The notes under the pieces were generated by a model. It did no database searches, was not told where the DNA came from, and saw nothing but the letters and a program-made list of their open reading frames with translations. A stretch of 64,000 bases of DNA from Phytopythium helicoides (taxonomy: Eukaryota > Oomycota > Peronosporomycetes > Pythiales > Pythiaceae): contig JANFNE010000027.1 in assembly GCA_024867545.1 (NCBI GenBank), forward strand, positions 372,001-436,000, written 5' to 3'. The position numbers were made by a program, and so were the translations under genes. Below, piece by piece: positions 9,685 through 21,397 of the stretch (positions within the stretch are counted from its first letter, which is position 1; each line of letters starts with the position of its first letter).

Positions 9685-11520
9685 CTCGGCCTCTGTTGTT
9701 GGCCGGGTATAATCGAAACAGGCGCAGTGCCCGACCCGATCGATCCCGTGTCACGCCCGACACGGCAAGCCTTGCCCTGCTTCGAAGTCGACTCGCCGCG
9801 GAACTCGAAACGATCGGGAGTGAGCGTTTCTCGTCAAACTCGAGAGTGAGCGGCGCGGAGAAGCACCTGCACGGCGGCAGTCGAGTGTCGTGCCGCTGGT
9901 TCATTTACTTTACACATTGCTAACGCCGAACGGCGCGGTTTTCCATTTTCCCCGCTGGCGTGAGGAGAGCGAGGCAGAGGCGCGCTTGCTTGCTCCCTGA
10001 GCCGCGGTCTGGACCTTGCCAGCAGCCTCAAGGTCAAGCGGCCCCGGACCGATCGGCTCGATTCGATCCGACGTGGGCAGAGGTGATACACTGCGTCCAG
10101 GCGCAGCCGTTTCCTCGCCGCGAGCCCCAGAGATGCTCGCTCGTTTGCGTGAGTTCGGAGGCAGGCCGACAAGCGATTGCAGACATACATGCGCAGCACG
10201 AACTGACTCACGCTGTGACCCCATAGCGAGGAGAGAGAGAGAAAGAGAGAGAGCATCGAAATCGCTGGAGAGATCGACCTCTTAGGAGGATAATTCGTCA
10301 GGTTGTTTGTAGTTCAGCGCAGGTCGAGTCGGTGACCAGCCCACCCACGCGCGGCTACACACGTGTTGCGAAAAATGCTCGCGCGTGCGTCGCCCCATGT
10401 GCAGTAGCAAGGAAGCTGCTGATCCAGCGAGTGGCTCGCGAGCTGGCTTCGCGTCGCTGGCTCACCGCGCAGGGCTTTCCATAGAAAGCGGTTTCAACTC
10501 GACACGCAGGACTGCCGGAGGGCCGGAAGGCGTTCAGCCGCGGCTCGGGAGGCTAATGCGTGGCGCAGCCAGCCAGGCGGCTGTTTCGGGCGGTGGCGCC
10601 GGACTTGGGGCCAGCAGCGAGCTCGTGCGTGATGATTCCCCGGCGGCGACTCGTAATCGCTCAAGTCTGCTGCACTGTGGCACTACATCGTTGCCAGCAC
10701 TACATCGACTGACAATGCCACCATCTCGCTGCGGACAGATGCACGACACACATGACAAACCGCAAGCACATGGACCCAAGCAGGCAAAAAGGGTCCTTCC
10801 TCTGCAAGCGTCACGGGGTCATTCGTTCTCTCTCGGCTGTTTGGGCCGCCATCGCCAGCAGGCGTTCCGTTGACGTGTCGGCGAGCCATGTTTGCATTGG
10901 AACCGACGTTCGCGAGCCTGGTTGCGGCGCGGCGAGGCGACCCTGGATTCCAGGCTGGAACGCCTTCCGGCCGCGCGTCGCTGTCGCCGCCAAGCTTAGT
11001 CCGCGCGAATGATATGCAGCCGACAGGCGGGCTAAGACATCAAGCGTTGGCGCGCAAGTTTCCGCGGCGCCTCTGCGTTCGTTCGCGCTAAGGCAGCGGC
11101 CGCCAACGCGGTTGCAAGCCTTCGAAAACGAACGCTGAGGCACGCCAAGGGCGGCTGGCCGGGTCCTCACGCGGGAGGAGGAGCCACTGGCGAACTGGAC
11201 AGCTCGCATGTGCGCGAAGTGATGTCATGGCCTAATTTTTCACCGCGACGAAATCTATTTCACCGGCGCTTCAACGTGGCGCCTGTCAGCTGGGAGGCTG
11301 GTGACGACCGACTCGCGCTGCAAGGGGAGGCTCTCGTCTGCGCTCGACAGGCTCGGCCGTCGAGGCGACTCGTTTGACGCGCTCTGGACACCGCACGCCG
11401 ATTACGGCTCGAGCAGCGCTTGTGCTCGCCAATGCAACGCTGTCGTCAATAAATAGAAACTAAAGCTGCTGCTCAAGACTCTCTGGCAGCGAGAGGCCCT
11501 CGGCCGATCAGCACGCTGCC
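9685..11520. other. intergenic region, 1.8 kb
   Basis: No open frame here has recognisable domains, and frames on both strands overlap. A short (AG)n run lies at about 10230-10250. Codon-like composition is weak. I see no transposase, reverse transcriptase or RNA gene. Confidence 0.5.
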
Positions 11521-12915
11521 TCAGCTGCGGCCGGAGCTGTTGTCCTCGCCCGAGCTCGTGAGCTCGAGCGTGGGGATGAAGGGCGGGTCCGACAGCGCGC
11601 GGCGCCGGCCGTCGGGGCCGACCATCGCCGACCCGCGGCGAGTCCTGCCCTGCATCCACATGGCGGCCATGGACGGCGACGGCGCGTTCGAGCGCGCGCT
11701 CACGCCCGACGGGCGAGGGCGTGCGTCCTCATCCATACACTCCTGGCACCGCAGGCACACGAGCAGCGGGGCCACGTAGCGGTTGTAGATGGCCACGCGG
11801 TCCAGCGAGCAGCACGTGTCGGCGCACACGCTGTAGGCGCACAGGTCGCAGCGGCGCCACGGCCGCCGGAGCACGCTGAACAGGCTCTTGGTGCACGCGA
11901 TGCAGTGCCAGTTGCGGTGTCCGCCGCGGCTGCCGCCCCCGTGGGAGCCCAGCGCCTTGCCGATCCCGCTGTTGCTACGCGCGCTGCCGCCGTTGCTGGT
12001 CGTCGACGGCCGGCGGTGGAACGTCGACTTGACCACGTCGCCGAGCCTCGTGACTCCGTCCGCCGCCCGCAGCATCCACTCGGTCGCGCGCTTGGTCGAG
12101 CAGCAGTCGTCGGTCCGCCCGTGGAACGTGGCGCGGAACGTGACCCGCACGCGTGGGCGGCTGGCGTTCGGTCCACCGACGCGCTCGGCGATGATCCATC
12201 CCGTGAGCGGGTGCAGCTGGGCCACTCGGTCTTTTGGCGCGACGCCCACGCGGAGCTCGCTGTCGGGCATGGAGCAGAAGCGCATGACGAACCCTCTCGG
12301 CGTGGGCACAAAGTACTCTGCGACGCAGACCTGGTCGTTCGTGTCTGCGCTCTCCCTCCTCCGCCTGGCGCCGTCGTCGGCGTCCGACGCCTTTGGCGGC
12401 GGCAGCAGCAGCGCGAGCTTGGAGTGCACGAAGCTGGCGGTGCGCACGGCGAGCTGCGCGCTGGGGTCCGTGCTGGGCAGCACGCTGCCGTGGGAGCTGT
12501 TGTTGACGAGGTGCACGACCGAGCCGTAGATGACGCGCGAGCGGAAGGCGCCGCGCAGCAGCGCGTTGAACTCGCTCTCCCCAGGCGCGCGCAGCAGGCG
12601 GCCGAGCTGCTCGGCGGCACACGGCAGCGTGCCGACGGCCGCGACGGCCACGGAGCCTCCCGCGCGCCTCGAGAGCACCGAGAAGCCCGCGCGGTGGCGC
12701 TCGAGCGCCCACCCGCCGCGCCGCCGCCGCGCCGTGGTGCTGAGCGCGTCGCTGGCCGTGAACTCGCCCGTGACGGCCACGCGCTGCACGCGGCGCAGCA
12801 GCTCGCGGTCCGAGACGGCGACGCCGCGCGGCCGCAGCGCGAACGCGGCGTCCATGGCGTCCTCGGACCGCGACAGGCTGGCGCGCTCCTCGGCCGACAG
12901 CCGCCCGAGGCCCAT
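11521..12915 (-). CDS. START-like / FYVE-type zinc finger protein without GAF
   Basis: A 464-residue protein from ATG 12915 (MGLGRLSAEERASL). A longer frame from 13122 adds a leader that looks non-coding. START-like region with RVIYGSVVHLV, LAVRTASF and DQVCVAEYF, then a zinc finger at about 333-393 (CIAC, CDLC, CLRC pairs, plus ADTCC where the usual spacing is altered). A Ser/Arg/Pro-rich tail ends in GEDNSSGRS. Very GC-rich third positions make the opposite strand look open over long stretches. Intronless. The function is presumably lipid or membrane sensing by family analogy only. Confidence 0.8.
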   Translation of the reverse strand: MGLGRLSAEERASLSRSEDAMDAAFALRPRGVAVSDRELLRRVQRVAVTGEFTASDALSTTARRRRGGWALERHRAGFSVLSRRAGGSVAVAAVGTLPCAAEQLGRLLRAPGESEFNALLRGAFRSRVIYGSVVHLVNNSSHGSVLPSTDPSAQLAVRTASFVHSKLALLLPPPKASDADDGARRRRESADTNDQVCVAEYFVPTPRGFVMRFCSMPDSELRVGVAPKDRVAQLHPLTGWIIAERVGGPNASRPRVRVTFRATFHGRTDDCCSTKRATEWMLRAADGVTRLGDVVKSTFHRRPSTTSNGGSARSNSGIGKALGSHGGGSRGGHRNWHCIACTKSLFSVLRRPWRRCDLCAYSVCADTCCSLDRVAIYNRYVAPLLVCLRCQECMDEDARPRPSGVSARSNAPSPSMAAMWMQGRTRRGSAMVGPDGRRRALSDPPFIPTLELTSSGEDNSSGRS

Positions 12916-13568
12916 GGCGGGGGAATCGGCGAGTGAGGCCGCGCGTCGTATGGATGGGCGAGGGAATGGGAATTGGAACGTTGAAGCCGCGCGTGTGGCG
13001 GACGGTGCGGGATGCCCATCAGCGAGAGAGATCGGCGGGCCGCGCGAGACCTGCCTGCTCCTGATGCTAGCGGCCTCAACTCGCGGGGGCGTGGCACCAA
13101 CCCAGCTCCAAGTAAGCATCAAGCCATCACGAATTTTCGGATGAGATGGGAGTCGAGCTACTACGGCGTGAGCGAGGCAGGCAGGCTACAGGATCGCCAC
13201 GTGGGCTCATGGGTGGGGCCGCCCCAGCCTGCGAGAGCCACGGCCGGCTCTGTCCGCGCACTGGCCGGAGCGTGGCGACGGCAGGCGTTGACTCGTGGCC
13301 GCGCCCGCGACTGACGAGAAGGATGGGGGGCCGTGAGCGCCCGGGTGCATCCACAGCCGGCTTGAGCGAAATATTGCGCCGCAGTCGCCACCTCCGGCCG
13401 CGCGGCCCCATCGAAAAACGACCGACACGCCTGACCGCCAGCCAGCGCGCAGCGGAGCCGACGCCGCCAGCGCCGCGAGCCGGAGCGAGAGCAAGCGGCA
13501 AAGTGGGACGCGCACATGGCGATGGCGGTCGACGAGCCGCAGCCAACCGAGGAAACCGGGGAACGCGC

Positions 13569-13624
13569 GCGGAAGCCCCGCGGGGATCGGCGCCTGGCGT
13601 CAGCCGCGTCGTCCGCTTGGCGCT
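13569..13624 (+). repeat. 56-bp direct repeat, copy A
   Basis: Matches 14457-14512 with one mismatch over 56 bases (starts GCGGAAGCCCCGCGGGGATC). Both copies are in non-coding DNA upstream of the membrane-protein gene. Confidence 0.8.
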
Positions 13625-14456
13625 GCCAGAGTCGCGGCGGAGGGCGGCAGCGGAGCATGCGCGGCCGGGTGGTGATCCGCGCCTCGCATGTCAGGACTCG
13701 GTAAAGGGGTTGCGCAAGGTTGGATGACAAGTGGTCGCAAGGTGTCCGGATGCGAGCTACTGTGTTGCCTATATGAACTGCAAGTGTGCTGGCGGGTTGC
13801 TTGCCGGCGTTCGCCCGTGCTCTGGTTGAGCTCTCTGCGCTCGCGCTCTACCTGCAAACGGAGCGAGCGCCACATCCATGCTGGCGGTTCAGAGCACGCC
13901 GACCATCCATTCAGGTCTCGTCGATGCGCTTAAAAAAGATGGGGAAGTGCTCATTTGCGTGGACGGATGTTTGTAGTAGTTGAGATCACTCAAACCTCCG
14001 CGCATTTTCAGCACACTCCTCAGTAGGAGTTTTCACAGCTTGCCTAGCGCAGCGGGGTGATCGAGTCGGGGGAACCGAGCTCGCTTTCGCGAGGCGGCTT
14101 CCGCGAGCATGGTGGTTCGTGTCTTGGCTCCATGTTGAAGCACGAGATGGGGATTTGAACAATCGATTGATCGGAGTCAACGAAATCAACTACTACTGCT
14201 TTTCAAGCAGCCTCAACGTCAAAGGACGTGAAGACACGGTGCTGCTCCATGATTCCTCGCAAGTGCGGGGTGGCGGTGGATCGTAAACGTCGTGGACAGC
14301 GACTTTCGTCGCTCTTCAAGCCGAACATGTACCCATTCCTGGTCGCCTCGGTCTCATCAACCTTCGCCTCGCCACAAACAGCAGCGCCATGGCCGCCAGC
14401 TCGGAGCGGAGCCGGCCGCCACGCTCCCCGCTCCGGCACCGCGAGCCGGAGCAAAG

Positions 14457-14512
14457 GCGGAAGCCCCGCGGGGATCTGCGCCTGGCGTCAGCCGCGTCGT
14501 CCGCTTGGCGCT
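14457..14512 (+). repeat. 56-bp direct repeat, copy B
   Basis: Second copy of the repeat at 13569-13624, 888 bp downstream and in the same orientation. Sequence outside the 56 bp is only loosely similar. Confidence 0.8.
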
Positions 14513-14739
14513 CGGCTGGCTGTGTTGGTCATGGCCCACTGCCGTCAGAGACCAGGCTGCTGGTGTGGGCCACAATGCGCGTCAAAGGATCCGCAGGAAG
14601 GGTCGCAATGGCGATGGAGCCGCTCGAGTCGCCACTAGCGCGACCGCTGGCGCGCGATCTTTGCCGAGCCGCCGCCCGCCCGCGCGCGCCGCCCGCTCAT
14701 GCAGCGCAGAGCGCAACTCGACGCGCCGCGCGCACGCGA

Positions 14740-15228
14740 ATGATGCGCACCGAGTTCCCAGAGGAGGCGACGACGCTGCTGGAGCAGCAGCTGCCGCAGC
14801 AGCGCGCGGCCGGTCGACAGGTGCGCAGCCGCCGTGAGCGCCGCGGCCGAACGCTCAAGTGGGCGCTCGGCGCGCTGGCAATGGTCGGCGTGCTCGTGGG
14901 GGCCGTCGCGGCCATCGACGCGGCCGCCATGAAGCGCCAGGCCGAGATGCACGCAGTGGCCGTTGCGCACCCGGACGACGTGGGCTACGGACTCACCACC
15001 GACCTGTCGGCGCAGTCGGGCATGTTCGGCTGGGACACCATCTCCAACAAGTGGTGCTCGTTCCGCACGTCCGTGGTCGCCAACACCTACTGCCAGTTCG
15101 TGTCCGACAAGGAGGGCTGCCAGGAGGAGACCAAGGAGGTCTGCGAGCCTGAGGCGGCCCACAACGGCACGTCCATCGGCAGCGGAAGCGGAAGCGGGAG
15201 CTGGAGCGACGACGACTACTACTACTAG
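14740..15228 (+). CDS. small single-pass membrane protein, function unknown
   Basis: A 162-residue frame from ATG 14740 (MMRTEFPEEATTLL). A longer in-frame extension from 14389 exists, but it covers the dispersed repeat and looks non-coding. A basic stretch (RSRRERRGRTLK) precedes one hydrophobic segment at about residues 39-59 (WALGALAMVGVLVGAVAAI), which predicts a type II or signal-anchor topology. The C-terminal part has four cysteines that could form disulfides (WCSF, TYCQF, KEGCQ, EVCEP), a Gly/Ser-repeat linker and an acidic-tyrosine end, DDDYYY. I do not recognise the family. It is convergent with the BSD-domain gene, whose stop codon is 187 bp away. Confidence 0.65.
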   Translation: MMRTEFPEEATTLLEQQLPQQRAAGRQVRSRRERRGRTLKWALGALAMVGVLVGAVAAIDAAAMKRQAEMHAVAVAHPDDVGYGLTTDLSAQSGMFGWDTISNKWCSFRTSVVANTYCQFVSDKEGCQEETKEVCEPEAAHNGTSIGSGSGSGSWSDDDYYY

Positions 15229-15414
15229 GCGACGACCGCGGTCGACCCTGTGTGTGTGTTCCCATGAGCGACATCGCCGCTCGTACATCCCTCGTAATCA
15301 GGAAAAACATGAAGTACATCTATGCTTGCACGCGACGTCATATACTGATGGAGCACAAGAGAATGAGGAGGAAGTCTGTAGCATAACGAGCCACTCAAGG
15401 CGGCAGAGCCTCTT

Positions 15415-16966
15415 CTAGTCCCATTCGCCCCAGTCTTCGCCGTGCTTGTCCTTCTCCTCGTGGGCCTTGGCGGCAACCTTGTCCGCGTCCTCGTCGTCGC
15501 CCCAGTCCAAGCCGTCGTCGCCCTCCGCGATCGACTCGTCCTTGGGTTTGAACCCCGCAGCCGGCGCTGATGAACCAGCGGACGACGTCGACAGAGGAGC
15601 CTGCTGCTCCTTGCGCTCGTCCAGCTCAATCCAGCTCTCGCCGTCGCTCGACGTGGATGAGCTCGGCTTGGGGTCGCTGGTCGCCGGCGCCTCCGTCGCC
15701 GCCTGCTCCTTCGACTCGTCCTCCTTCGACTCGTCTTCCACGAACAACTTCTTCTTGTCGTCCTTCTCGTCCTCGTTCTTCGGCGACTCCACGTCCCACC
15801 CGATCTCCTCCTCGTCATCATTGAGAGCTAGAGAATTAAGATACAGACACAAATGGTCAGTATCTAGCGTCACACAACCAAACGACGTGTGAGCAACACA
15901 CCATGCTCGAGCAAGTCGGCGCCGCGCTGCTCTTGAGCCGCCAGCAGCGATGCCTTGTAGATGTAGTGGGCCCAGAACGTGTCGCTGTCCACGACCGACG
16001 GCACCAGCTCCGTGAACTTGGTGCGCACAGTCGGGTAGTGCTCCAGCACCTCGGCTTGGATCTCGGCCAACTCGGTCTCAGGAGTTGCGGCCTTCCACTT
16101 CTGGAACGTCTCAAGATCCATCGGGGGCTCGATGTACGTCTCCGAGTCCTCCTGCAGCGCCAGCAACCGGAACCGGCGCGCACTCAACTCCTCGTTCTCA
16201 TCATCTGAGTCGGTGTCGTACGCGTTCTCGCCCGACAATGCGCCAAGGAACTGGTCGGCCGAGTTGAGCAGTTTGGAGCCCATCGACTCGAGCGACTCGA
16301 TCTTGCTGCTCACATTGAACGAGAAGAGCGAGTTGCGCAGCGTCTCGATGGACGCCGCATTCCGCAGCGACTCGATCGGCACCGAGTTCTTGAGCGCCTC
16401 GATCGACGCCATCGACGCGCCGATCACGTTGGGCAGCGCACTCTGGCTCTCCCCCTCCTTGGCCTTGCCGTCCTCTCCCTCAGCCTCCTTGTCCTCCGCT
16501 CCCTCCTCCTTCTCCTTCTTCTCCTTCTCCTTCTCCTTCTCGTCCTTCTCCTTCTTCACCTTCTCCTTGTCGTCGTCCCCTTCCTCTGCGTCGTGGTCGC
16601 TGTCCTCGGCCGCGTCCTGCTCCGCTTGCTGGCGCAGCTGCTCGCTCTTCTCGGCCATGGTCTGGCGCACCGTCTTGGAGATCTCGGCCACATCCTGCCA
16701 TCACCACCAGCACCACCGTCAGTCAGTCCGCACTCAGCACCGCAAAATCCCCCAGCGCCAGTCAACCTCCTGCACGATGGCCGTGAAGTCCTTGAGGTCG
16801 GAGCTGATGGTCGAAATGGCCTCGGACGACTGGCAGAAGCAGCGATAGCGAGCGTCACAGAGAGCCCCAGGAGCCCGCGAGCGGCTCAAAACCACCGCAG
16901 AGACGCGGAGAAAGCGCGCACCTTGTCCTTGATGGTGTTGACGATCGAGAAGAAGCTGTACGACAT
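15415..16966 (-). CDS. BSD-domain protein, four exons
   Basis: Reading on the minus strand, the exons are 16922-16966, 16767-16829, 15902-16694 and 15415-15827. The introns (16830-16921, 16695-16766 and 15828-15901) have GT-AG ends and splice phases that keep the frame open, giving 437 residues. The protein starts MSYSFFSIVNTIKDK and has a charged Glu/Lys/Asp coiled-coil-like stretch. A BSD domain lies at about residues 230-294, with the conserved Phe-Trp pair in DSDTFWAHY. An acidic tail ends in GEDWGEWD. BSD domains occur in TFIIH p62 and in synapse-associated SYAP1-like proteins. The N-terminal amphipathic region, central BSD and acidic tail fit the SYAP/BSD-only class better than TFIIH. 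It is the only multi-intron gene in the window. Confidence 0.85.
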
Positions 16967-17226
16967 GGCGCCCGCAGCCTCCCGGCGCTTCCTGCCTCGG
17001 CTTCCTCGCGGTCGGTCGGTCACGTCTTCTCTGCTGATGGAGAACGACATGCCGCTAATGCGGAAGAATGACTATCACACATCAAGTATTGAAGGTAGAC
17101 GTTTTGATACAGATATTGTTTTTGAAGGTATTGGCTTTTGAGGAGTACTTACTGTAGTTTGAAGCCATGTTGAAGCGCGCTTCAACGTGTTCCAGTTGCC
17201 ACCACCGCAACAGTTTTATTGCGGTG

Positions 17227-18561
17227 CTACAGCGCGAACTCGCCCGGTACGTCGCTCCGGAAGCTGCTTTTGTACGTGAGCGTCCGCTCGCCGTGGTCCG
17301 ACTCGGTCTTGTAGTCTGTTGAATCTGAGTCGCTGCTCTCCATGTCCATGAGCATTGGGCCGCTCCTGCCACCTTCCGGGTCCGAGATCGCACGCCGGCT
17401 CGGCAAAGGTGATTCCTTCAGTGTGCTCGAGTACTCGCGGAACTCGCGACTGTCCATGCATCGGCCGCAGACTTGCATCACGGCACTCGGAGGCATCTGC
17501 TGCCCCGAGCAGCACGGCTCGCACACGAGGTACGCACACAGATCGCAGCGGCGCCAGTGAATCGACTGAAAGAGCCCAAAAAGGTGTCGTGTACAGACGA
17601 TGCAGTGCGTGTTGCGGTGCCCTCTGGGTGCTGGTGCGGCGATTCCTCCTGCCGAGCCGATCGTTAGCGACTGTGGGTCCGTGCCGAGTCGAACTCTGCG
17701 CTTGCCGGTCACCGCCAGCGACTCGAGACGCTTGATTATGCCCTTGGCGAGCGCCTCCATACGAGCGACTGCGTGCCTAGACTGCTTATGGATCTCTTCC
17801 TTGCAGTCTGTGATCTCGTGCAAGCGCGAATGGTAAATGACGCGCACCGGGTGACTCTAGATGCCGACTTGCCGGCTCGACACTCCACAGGATCGAGAAC
17901 GGATGATCTCCCGCACGGCGCTGCTGCTTGCGGTCCCTGCAGCTAGCTCGTGCGCCGGCAACGAGCGTACTGCGACTGTGAAGCCACCGTGTTGGGATGG
18001 TCGTAGGTGCTCGACGAAGCACAGCTGGTCGTTCTTGGACGACAGCATGCTCGCATGCACGAACGAGCAGGTCTTGACGAGCAGTGGGCCGACTGGGACA
18101 GAGTTGATGCTGGTGCCAGCCGAGCCCGACCTCCGCAGCCTCGAGCAGTGCACAACCGAACCGTAGATGAACGTCGAGCGATACAGCGCCTTCATGACCG
18201 AGTTGAGGTCGCTCTCAATCGATGGGCTCAGCAGCTTGGCGAGGTCGAGCACCGCGCAGTTGACGAGGCCGACCGCGAGCCACTCGCGAGTCTGCTCGAC
18301 GCCTGTGGTGTGCCGCGAGTAGAGCGAGAAGCCTCGCTTTTCCTTCTTCCGCCTCCACCCGCTTCCCGTCCGAACCGTGTGACGTGCTCCTCGACGCCCC
18401 AACGTTTCGACGAACGCGACGTCGTCCAGCACTGGCGCATGGTGATGCCTCACGGACTCCGCGCGGTGCAGCAGGTCGTTGTCGTCCTCGCCCACCCGCC
18501 GACTCAGCGGCAGCGCCGACGAGCTCGAGCTCCTGCCGCTCTCGTCGCTCCTCCGGTCCAT
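17227..18561 (-). pseudogene. START-like / FYVE-type zinc finger gene with an in-frame stop
   Basis: One frame of 445 codons runs from ATG 18561 to the stop at 17227, broken only by TAG at 17857-17859. The first part has START-like blocks (FIYGSVVHCS, LLVKTCSF, SKNDQLCFVEHL). After the stop the same frame resumes at once with VRVIYHSRLHE, which aligns with the next START segment of the paralogues, then a zinc finger at about 316-368 (CIVC, CDLC, CEPC, CGRC) and a Ser-rich tail. No intron of normal size with GT-AG ends removes the stop without shifting the frame. It is either a recent nonsense mutation, a base error, or read-through. Without the stop it would be a normal member of the no-GAF subfamily. 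Confidence 0.75.
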
Positions 18562-20235
18562 TTCGTCGAGTGACCGGAGCGAACGTGATGATGGTGGAGA
18601 TGATAATGAACTGTGCGTGGAGGAGGGCTAATGTGCCAGCTGGGTGCCTGATGGTTGAATGATTATCGGCCGGTCGATTGGCGACTGCCGATTGCGTCCC
18701 ACAGTGGCGATGGCGCCGAGCACCACTCTGCAGGGCATCGTGGGTCCGCGCGAGTCTCGAGTGGCGCAGGCAATTGGACCGACCACGGCGAGAGCCTAGA
18801 GCGCCGTTTCCCTCGCTCCGTCTTGGCAGCGAGGATTCTCGCCAGCAGCCACGCTAGCTGCTGCTGCTTCTGCTGCACCGACGGACGGCCGAGAGAGCGC
18901 GATAACCCACCGGCGTGCGGGCGTTAGCTACCTTCCACGACGAGTTCCACCGCGGCTCGTCTATCAAGAGCCCGACCACTATGCCTAGCAATGCATTCGA
19001 CCTGCATTCGTTGCCCACGAACGGAACCTCGGGCAAGCGTCTCGCGCGCGTCTTTGCGTCAACACGTTCCCTCTTCTCGCCTCCGCCCAATCGATAGCGC
19101 GAGCCAAGGCGGATCCTCGTCAGCTCTCGCGCAGCGGCGACAGGCGAGGCCGCTCCTGGCTTCCTCCGCTTCCTCGTTCGAATTCCTCGTCAAAATTTCG
19201 ATATCAAGCTCAGCGGCCCTGGCTGCGAGTGGCCTGTGGCCGATCCATCGTTCGCCCCTGCTGGCATTGCTTCATGACGCTCAGCGCAGACATCCGACTC
19301 AAGGATTTGAGCTCATCCTTCAAACCCAGCTCCAATCAATTTTCAATGCTTAGGTCCGCCACTGCTGGTTTTCCTGACCTCTGACTTTCCTTGGTGGTGG
19401 CTTAGTCCGCTCCTTCGATCTCGGCGGGCACTTCTCTTGACAGGACCGAACAACCCGCCGAGCTACGTCAACAACGACGACAGCATCTATCATGTCCGAT
19501 GTGCTGGTGTCGTGACTCACAGCCCCCGTGAGTAGCGTGCCGCATGGCAAACCGCATCAAAGCCCATAGACCATCTGATAGGAGCTCAATCTCTTGCAGG
19601 GACTCTACTCTACCACAACACCCCTGGCTGGCTGTAAGCGGTTGATTGATCGTCTACTTCCAATCCTCTGCTGTTTGCTGTCCGCAGCGCTCGTCTCCAA
19701 GATGGCCATGGAGCACGCGATACCAGCTCTAGAGAGCGCTTCACGGACTCATGACTTGCATCATGGCATGGATACAGTGGTCCCGCCACGTGGAGCGGAG
19801 CCCGTCGCACCCGCCAACTTGTCGGCGACAAGCCAGACGTCCAGAGTGTGGGCGTGCAGTTGACCTTGCCTCGCCTCGCCGCAAAACTCAGACGCCAGCC
19901 AACACTTCAGCCAACAGTTTGGAACGGGCACACGAGTGGTTTGGAAGTGGTGGAAGAAGCCACCGTGGCTCTCGGCATAACTCGATTGCTGTAGTCGGTC
20001 CTTGCGTTTCCGATGAACACAACGGAGGGTAGTACGGCGAGCTGATGCCGCCTTGTGATTGCAGTTTACACTACTCTTGCTGCGCTAAACGCTCAATAAA
20101 TAGGCTCCTGGGTTCCCGTCCTTCATGCCCTGTACTGCACGGGGTCAATGCGCCTCCGCACCGCTTGGCTTCGCTCCCAACCGATCAACGGGCTCTCATC
20201 CTGTTCTTCCATGACCAGCTCTGCCTCGGGCTCTG
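18562..20235. other. intergenic region, 1.7 kb
   Basis: Separates the five-gene START/FYVE series from the inverted duplication. No recognisable domain appears in any open frame, and no long repeat or RNA gene was seen. Confidence 0.5.
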
Positions 20236-21397
20236 CTACGTCATGTCATCTTGCCTTAGAGGTGGGAACCGCCGACTCAGCCAATTGGTCATGTATCGCA
20301 TTACATCATCGCGCTCAGGGTCCTCAAAAACGCAGTGGTAGAGTCCCTCGAAGAGCTTAAACTCCTTGTCCTTGGCTTTGATGCGGTCGAAGAACTGCTT
20401 CGCATGCGGCACGCTAGTCACGCGGTCCTGGGATCCAACGATGAAGAGCAAGGGCACGTCGAACGAGATGCCGGGCTCCACTTTACTCCACTTCTCCAGC
20501 TTGACCATTGCACGTAGTGTCTGCTCCCCCATTCTCATCGTCAGCATTTCCGAGTTGGTCAGCGGGTCGTTCTCAAAGTCCTCGAAGAATCCGGGATCGC
20601 GGCACAGCCAGTCGCGATTGACGCCTGGAACGAGGCGAGCACGCGGAAGCAGCAGTGCCATTGGACGCGCGAATACTGCCTGCACGCGAAGCACGGGTGT
20701 CATGTTCACGTTGAGCGATGGGCCCAGCCAGACACAGTGCAGCGAACTCGTGCTTTCGTGAGAGCGCCGTATGAATGCCCACGAGTGTGCCGTATGATAG
20801 CCCCGAGAGCACGATGGGCGGCGTCTCGTATCTCCGGCGCCACCGCGCACCGTCCTTCTCTCGGTCCAGCAGCATAGCCGGCAGCACCTCCTGCTTGGCA
20901 AACGTCAAGAACGAGTTCGTGTCGTCGACGAAGTAGCGGAACTTGGGCGAGTGAGCGCGCGTCGCGTGGCTGTCAGCCGCGTCGCTGGCCCCGTGACCCA
21001 CGAGGTCGTACGCCAGCACGCCGAAGCCGCAGTCGCACAGGTGCTCGTACAGGTACGCGTATCGCCGCGAGTGGTCTCCGATGGCGTGCATGAAGAGCAC
21101 GACGGCTCGCAGCGGCACAACCCTCGGCAGCAGCGCCATGTAGAACAGCTTCTGTCCTCGCGCGTTGCGGAATCTTCCCTCGACGTAGCGCATGTGCGGG
21201 GGCACGAGCTGTCCGCGCAGCTGGCGTCCGCCGAGCGCTCCGAGTCCCAAGCCAGTGCCGGAGTTGGAGGCCGTGCCAGTGTCCGTGCGCGTGCGGGAGC
21301 TCAGGCCGCTGCCGTCGTCGTCAGCCACGCGTGCGCTGCTGCCGATCGAGAGCGTGGCCGTCGTGGGCGTACGCACGGACGTCTTGGGCGTGGACAT
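20236..21397 (-). pseudogene. alpha/beta hydrolase, left-arm outer copy, frameshifted
   Basis: Starts MSTPKTSVRT at ATG 21397. It carries the hydrolase core VVLFMHAIGDHSRRY and the nucleophile elbow GLSYG. After CLAGP the frame is lost in a GGGCCC run at about 20727-20733, where the right-arm copy has one C fewer. The sequence continues in the next frame with the acid Asp (IVGSQDRV) and the base His (EGLYHCVFED), ending RRFPPLRQDDMT. With the extra base removed the length is a whole number of codons, about 386 residues. All triad residues are therefore present but split over two frames. The C terminus differs from the other arm copies, which end HRFPPLE or QRFPPLE. Monoacylglycerol-lipase-like family. 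Confidence 0.75.

Larger units (their letters stand above)
12916..14739. other. intergenic region with a short dispersed repeat
   Basis: This divergent region between the minus-strand zinc-finger gene and the plus-strand membrane-protein gene should hold both promoters. Apart from a 56-bp repeat present twice, nothing is recognised. The open frames upstream of 14740 are GC-rich and lack domain signatures. Confidence 0.5.

Noticed and set aside
11905..12936. 343-codon plus-strand frame
   Set aside because: Antisense to a START/FYVE-type gene; Arg/Ala-rich without domains.
14139..14225. Possible tRNA on the minus strand (B-box-like GTTCAAATCCC)
   Set aside because: The T-stem and acceptor stem do not pair, so no cloverleaf can be drawn.
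17857..17890. Short intron that would remove the TAG in the START/FYVE-type gene
   Set aside because: GT-AG choices are only about 12 or 32 bp long, far below the 61-92 bp introns seen here, and the 32-bp choice shifts the frame.
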